64,000 bases of DNA from Flavobacteriales bacterium (GTDB lineage Bacteria; Bacteroidota; Bacteroidia; Flavobacteriales_F; PHOS-HE28): contig JADKGB010000018.1 of NCBI GenBank assembly GCA_016717225.1, forward strand, positions 18,744 to 82,743, in the 5' to 3' direction. A program made the position numbers and the translations under genes. Of the stretch, positions 60,995-64,000 are shown in pieces. Every line of letters starts with the position of its first letter. The stretch's first letter is position 1. A model generated the notes under the pieces. That model was not told where the DNA came from. It made no database searches and saw only the letters and a program-made list of their open reading frames with translations.

Positions 60995-61175
60995 TATGAT
61001 GGCGCCATTCAACGGATAGGCACGCTGGGGCCATGGCCCTGTCCGCTTCGGTCGGCGTATGGCCCGTTCCGTCCGCTTCGTTTCCGTATCCGGCGCAAAA
61101 GGTGATGTAGGTCACCTTTTCCAATGCAGGCGCTCGTCAATTTTGGTGCGAGAAGATCACCATCAACCAAGGACC

Positions 61176-63086
61176 ATGCGCCTACGAACACTGAGCATTG
61201 CCGCCCTTATCGGCTTCCACCTCCAAGCCCAGGTCACCGTGGATTGGAACGTGCTCGAGGTGGGGCTGTCCATTGCCCTGGACCAGCAGAACAACGTGTT
61301 CACCGTGAACAACGACGGCAACCTGGGGGGCGACATCACCCTCACCAAACGCTCCTCCACCGGCGCGCTGCTCTGGACCGCAGCCTACAACCAGACGAGC
61401 ACCACGCTCACGGACCGAGCGACCTGGGTGGCCACGGATCAACAGGGCAATGCCATCGTGACCGGTACAATAACCAGCGGGTTCTCGAACCCCGTGAACG
61501 CGAGCAGCCTCGTGGAGAAGTTCAGTCCTGCGGGTCAGCTGCTCTGGCGCGTGGTCTATGAGAGCGGCTTCGATGGCTCGAGCACGCGCAAATGCGTTGT
61601 CGATAAGGCCGGGTACATCTATGTGCTCGGGTTGAGCCCGTCCGTCACCAAGGTGAAGAAGATGGCGCCCGATGGATCCACCGTCTGGAACTGGTTGGAT
61701 GTCGGGATCGGCGGACCCATCAACATCAAGTTCACGCCGGACAGCGCGCTCGTCATCTCGCACCGAGGCATAACCGGGAGCGTGAACGGCTACACGAAGC
61801 TCACCCGGAACGGCACCACGATCTGGAACTACACCGCGAACAGCCTCACCGTGGGCGACCTCGCCGGTGATGCGGCAGGTAACACCTACCTGGTGCACAG
61901 CGCATACCCCAGTTCCACCAGCAGCATCATCCGGAAGGTCTCGCCCAGCGGCACGCTCATCTGGCAGAACAGCTATCCCATCACCGCCTACCGGGTGGAA
62001 GTGGGCAGCGACAACGCACCGGTCATCAGCGGCTTCCCCTCGGGCGGCAGTGGCGGCGCGGCCTTCCTGAAGGCTGATGCCAGTGGCACGCAGCTGTGGG
62101 TGAACAACAACGCCGATGGTCCGGAGAACTACCTCCTCCATGCCCAGATGATGATGGACGCGTCCAACAACGCCTACCTCTGTGCGGGTACGCTCTTCGC
62201 CATGGGCATCTGCAAGGTGAACAGCGATGGCAGCACCGGTTGGTTCATCACCACGCCCAGCAGCTACAGCAACGGTTTCGCCCTGGGCAGCGACTACGCG
62301 GTGTATGTGACCGGTGGCGGCACAGCGCGCCTCGCACAGCCGGTGCCGGGCATCCTGCTGGCACCCCGCCTATTGCTCGATGGTCCGTTCGTGAGCGGCA
62401 CCGGCCTGATGGACGACGGGCTCCGCACAGCCGGCTTGATCCCCTTGACCGATCCCTATCCCGCGCTGGGCTACGTGCATGCGGGTGCGCCATCGCCATC
62501 CACATCCACAGGAGCGCTCGCCATCACGGGCAACAATGCCATCGTGGATCATGTGCTGCTGGAATTGCGCGCCTCCGGCAACAATACCGTCGTCGTGGCG
62601 TCGCGCACGGCGCTCGTGCAACGCGATGGCGATGTGGTGGACATGGATGGCACCAGCGCGGTGACCTTCGCCGCGCCAGCAGCCAGCTACTTCGTGGCCG
62701 TTGGTCACCGCAATCATTTGACCTGCATGACCGCGAGCCCCGTGGCGCTCAGCGGCACACCCACCACCGTGGACTTTACAACACCCACCACGCTCACCTA
62801 CGGCACGGACGCACGCAAAGCGATCGGCAACGTGCGTGTGTTGTGGGCCGGCGATGTCACCTTCAATGATCAGGTGAAGTACACGGGCGCAGGCAACGAC
62901 CGTGATCCCATCCTGGTGCGTATCGGCGGGAACGTGCCCACCAACACGGTGAACGGTTACTACACCGAGGACGTGAACCTGGATGGTGTCGTGAAGTACA
63001 TAGGTGCCGGCAACGACCGCGATCCCGTGCTGGTGACCATCGGTGGCAACACGCCCAATGCCGTGCGTTCGGCCCAACTGCCGTAA
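61176..63086 (+). CDS. Secreted propeller protein with C-terminal EQLP module
   Basis: 636 residues from ATG 61176 (M-R-L-R-T-L-S-I-A-A-L), with a signal peptide ending L-Q-A-Q; the frame reaches further upstream without signal character. Residues ~20-385 are propeller units (L-T-K-R-S-S-T-G-A-L-L-W, D-Q-Q-G-N-A-I-V-T-G, V-S-P-S-G-T-L-I-W). From nt ~62353 it has the same C-terminal module as the three genes 45-55 kb upstream: L-D-G-P, L-I-P-L-T-D-P-Y, Q-R-D-G-D-V-V-D, G-H-R-N-H-L, two G-N-D-R-D-P motifs and terminal A-Q-L-P. No T9SS type A domain. Function unknown. Confidence 0.85.
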   Translation: MRLRTLSIAALIGFHLQAQVTVDWNVLEVGLSIALDQQNNVFTVNNDGNLGGDITLTKRSSTGALLWTAAYNQTSTTLTDRATWVATDQQGNAIVTGTITSGFSNPVNASSLVEKFSPAGQLLWRVVYESGFDGSSTRKCVVDKAGYIYVLGLSPSVTKVKKMAPDGSTVWNWLDVGIGGPINIKFTPDSALVISHRGITGSVNGYTKLTRNGTTIWNYTANSLTVGDLAGDAAGNTYLVHSAYPSSTSSIIRKVSPSGTLIWQNSYPITAYRVEVGSDNAPVISGFPSGGSGGAAFLKADASGTQLWVNNNADGPENYLLHAQMMMDASNNAYLCAGTLFAMGICKVNSDGSTGWFITTPSSYSNGFALGSDYAVYVTGGGTARLAQPVPGILLAPRLLLDGPFVSGTGLMDDGLRTAGLIPLTDPYPALGYVHAGAPSPSTSTGALAITGNNAIVDHVLLELRASGNNTVVVASRTALVQRDGDVVDMDGTSAVTFAAPAASYFVAVGHRNHLTCMTASPVALSGTPTTVDFTTPTTLTYGTDARKAIGNVRVLWAGDVTFNDQVKYTGAGNDRDPILVRIGGNVPTNTVNGYYTEDVNLDGVVKYIGAGNDRDPVLVTIGGNTPNAVRSAQLP

Positions 63087-63249
63087 TGTGCGGGGTGGGC
63101 GGGGCCGCGAGGTCGAGTCCATGGCTATCCTGCCTTCGCCTTCGGCAGACAAGGCCGGCAGGCAGGCGACTCATGCCACCTGAACGGGAAGACCCGGAAC
63201 AACCAGGGGAAGCGTTCAGAACGGAAGGTTCGGCCCCCTCTTTTGGCCC

Positions 63250-63713
63250 CGCGACCTTCAAAGGCTGAGCGCTGGCCTTTGAAGGTTGAGCCGCGACCTT
63301 CAAAGGTGGAGCCGTGACCTTCAAAGGCTGAGCCGCGACCTTCAAAGGTTGAGCCGTGACCTTCAAAGGTTGAGCCGTGACCTTCAAAGGCTGAGCCGCG
63401 ACCTTCAAAGGCTGAGCCGCGACCTTCAAAGGCTGAGCCGCGACCTTCAAAGGCTGAGCCGCGACCTTCAAAGGCTGAGCCGCGACCTTCAAAGGCTGAG
63501 CCGCGACCTTCAAAGGCTGAGCCGCGACCTTCAAAGGCTGAGCCGCGACCTTCAGAGGCTGAGCCGCGACCTTCAAAAGGCTGAGCCGCGACCTTCAAAG
63601 GTGGAGCCGCGACCTTCAAAGGCTGAGCCGTGACCTTCAAAGGCTGAGCCGTGACCTTCAAAGGCTGAGCCGCAACCTTCAAAGGCTGAGCCGTGACCTT
63701 CAAAGGCTGAAAC
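63250..63713. repeat. Minisatellite of about 22 units of 21 bp
   Basis: Tandem units of gcgaccttcaaaggctgagc plus one base, with variants gtgacc / gcaacc and ggttgag / ggtggag. Starts fall at 63293, 63314, 63335 and so on to 63693. One unit (63566) has an extra A, and an irregular inverted unit lies at 63270-63292. All six frames stay open because the period is seven codons. The extra base breaks the K-V-A-A-Q-P-L heptad frame on the minus strand, which argues against coding. Confidence 0.92.
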
Positions 63714-63812
63714 GGGGCCCGAAAAGCCACTGCATTCTCCTCCGAAGGCCAAGAACCCTTGATGGGCGTGCCTTGCAGAAGGTGGTATCCACCCAAAGGT
63801 GGAGGGAGGGAG

Positions 63813-63836
63813 CCTCCACCCAAAGGTGGAGGTTTT
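63813..63836. terminator. Hairpin with T-tract downstream of the minisatellite
   Basis: An 8-bp perfect stem (cctccacc / ggtggagg) with loop CAAA followed by TTTT. It lies in the gene-free stretch between the minisatellite and the last start codon. Its sense gene is unclear. Confidence 0.4.
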
Positions 63837-63912
63837 GGCCCGGGCAGGGGTGGAGCTGGCCCTTTTCGCTGCACACAAACGCTTGGGCACAGCATCGTAG
63901 GCCCAACAGAAG

Positions 63913-64000
63913 ATGGCAACCATCATTTATACCGTGCGCCTCGGTTTCCACGCCGAAGAAGGCGAGGTCATCGGCATGGACGAGTGCTGGCACAGGAAGC
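63913..64000 (+). CDS. Start of a gene cut by the window end
   Basis: ATG at 63913 opens a frame through the window edge (M-A-T-I-I-Y-T-V-R-L-G-F-H-A-E-E-G-E-V). Too short to assign; plausible because it follows a hairpin and has no stop in 29 codons. Confidence 0.35.
   Translation, partial: MATIIYTVRLGFHAEEGEVIGMDECWHRK

Noticed and set aside
62863..63919. Minus-strand frames with K-V-A-A-Q-P-L or F-E-G-R-G-S-A heptads, and plus-strand S-R-D-L-Q-R-L frame
   Set aside because: All are readings of the 21-bp minisatellite. A 22-bp unit shifts the frame midway and all frames are open, so coding is not supported.

Overview
The window looks like chromosomal DNA from a Bacteroidota bacterium, most likely of the order Flavobacteriales. 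The evidence is the number of secreted proteins with type IX secretion (T9SS) type A C-terminal domains, a short (~288 residue) RpoD-type sigma factor, a CarboxypepD-plug TonB receptor coupled to a DUF4249 lipoprotein, promoters of the TTTG / TAnnTTTG type, and a flavobacterial-type proteorhodopsin with Met at the spectral tuning site. No rRNA, tRNA, CRISPR array, prophage or insertion sequence was seen.

Layout. 1-5.4 kb: envelope protein folding (parvulin PPIase, SurA-like lipoprotein, SurA) followed by a MoxR ATPase. 5.5-20.9 kb: six consecutive plus-strand genes for secreted proteins. Among them are two neighbouring lysyl-oxidase-like proteins and a ~1590-residue thrombospondin type 3 repeat protein; the block ends at a strong terminator. 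21.4-27.4 kb: housekeeping genes (GAPDH, primary sigma factor, HtrA protease, dapF, mltG). 27.5-36.4 kb: CotH-like secreted protein, OsmC, TonB receptor/DUF4249 pair, and small lipoprotein and outer-membrane genes. 36.5-39.8 kb: fasciclin, proton-pumping rhodopsin, Blh retinal-forming dioxygenase and two tiny coupled membrane proteins. 39.9-45.9 kb: a minus-strand run of small metabolic and redox proteins and a MarR regulator, then an rRNA methyltransferase and a GNAT enzyme. 45.9-54.1 kb: T9SS proteins, lycopene cyclase next to a wrecked phytoene desaturase at a poly-G junction, and an MFS transporter. 54.3-63.1 kb: small secreted proteins, including a minus-strand operon with three paralogues. 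63.1-64 kb: a 21-bp minisatellite and the start of another gene.

How it fits together. The rhodopsin, Blh and lycopene cyclase lie within 11 kb and form most of a route from lycopene through beta-carotene and retinal to a light-driven proton pump. The desaturase is truncated here and no phytoene synthase is visible, so either the early steps are encoded elsewhere or the assembly lost them. The rhodopsin also keeps a glycine at the place where antenna carotenoids dock in xanthorhodopsin-type pumps.

The most unusual content is a ~245-residue C-terminal module ending in E/A-Q-L/I-P. It is shared by four otherwise unrelated secreted proteins, carries two copies of a dockerin-like G-x-x-N-D-R-D motif, and replaces the usual T9SS tail. 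Two of its carriers are lysyl-oxidase-like proteins with the copper histidines and the Lys/Tyr cofactor pair in place. Several single-base frame breaks (lysyl oxidase 2, crtI, a small secreted paralogue) and a poly-G tract suggest local consensus errors, so those genes should be rechecked against reads.
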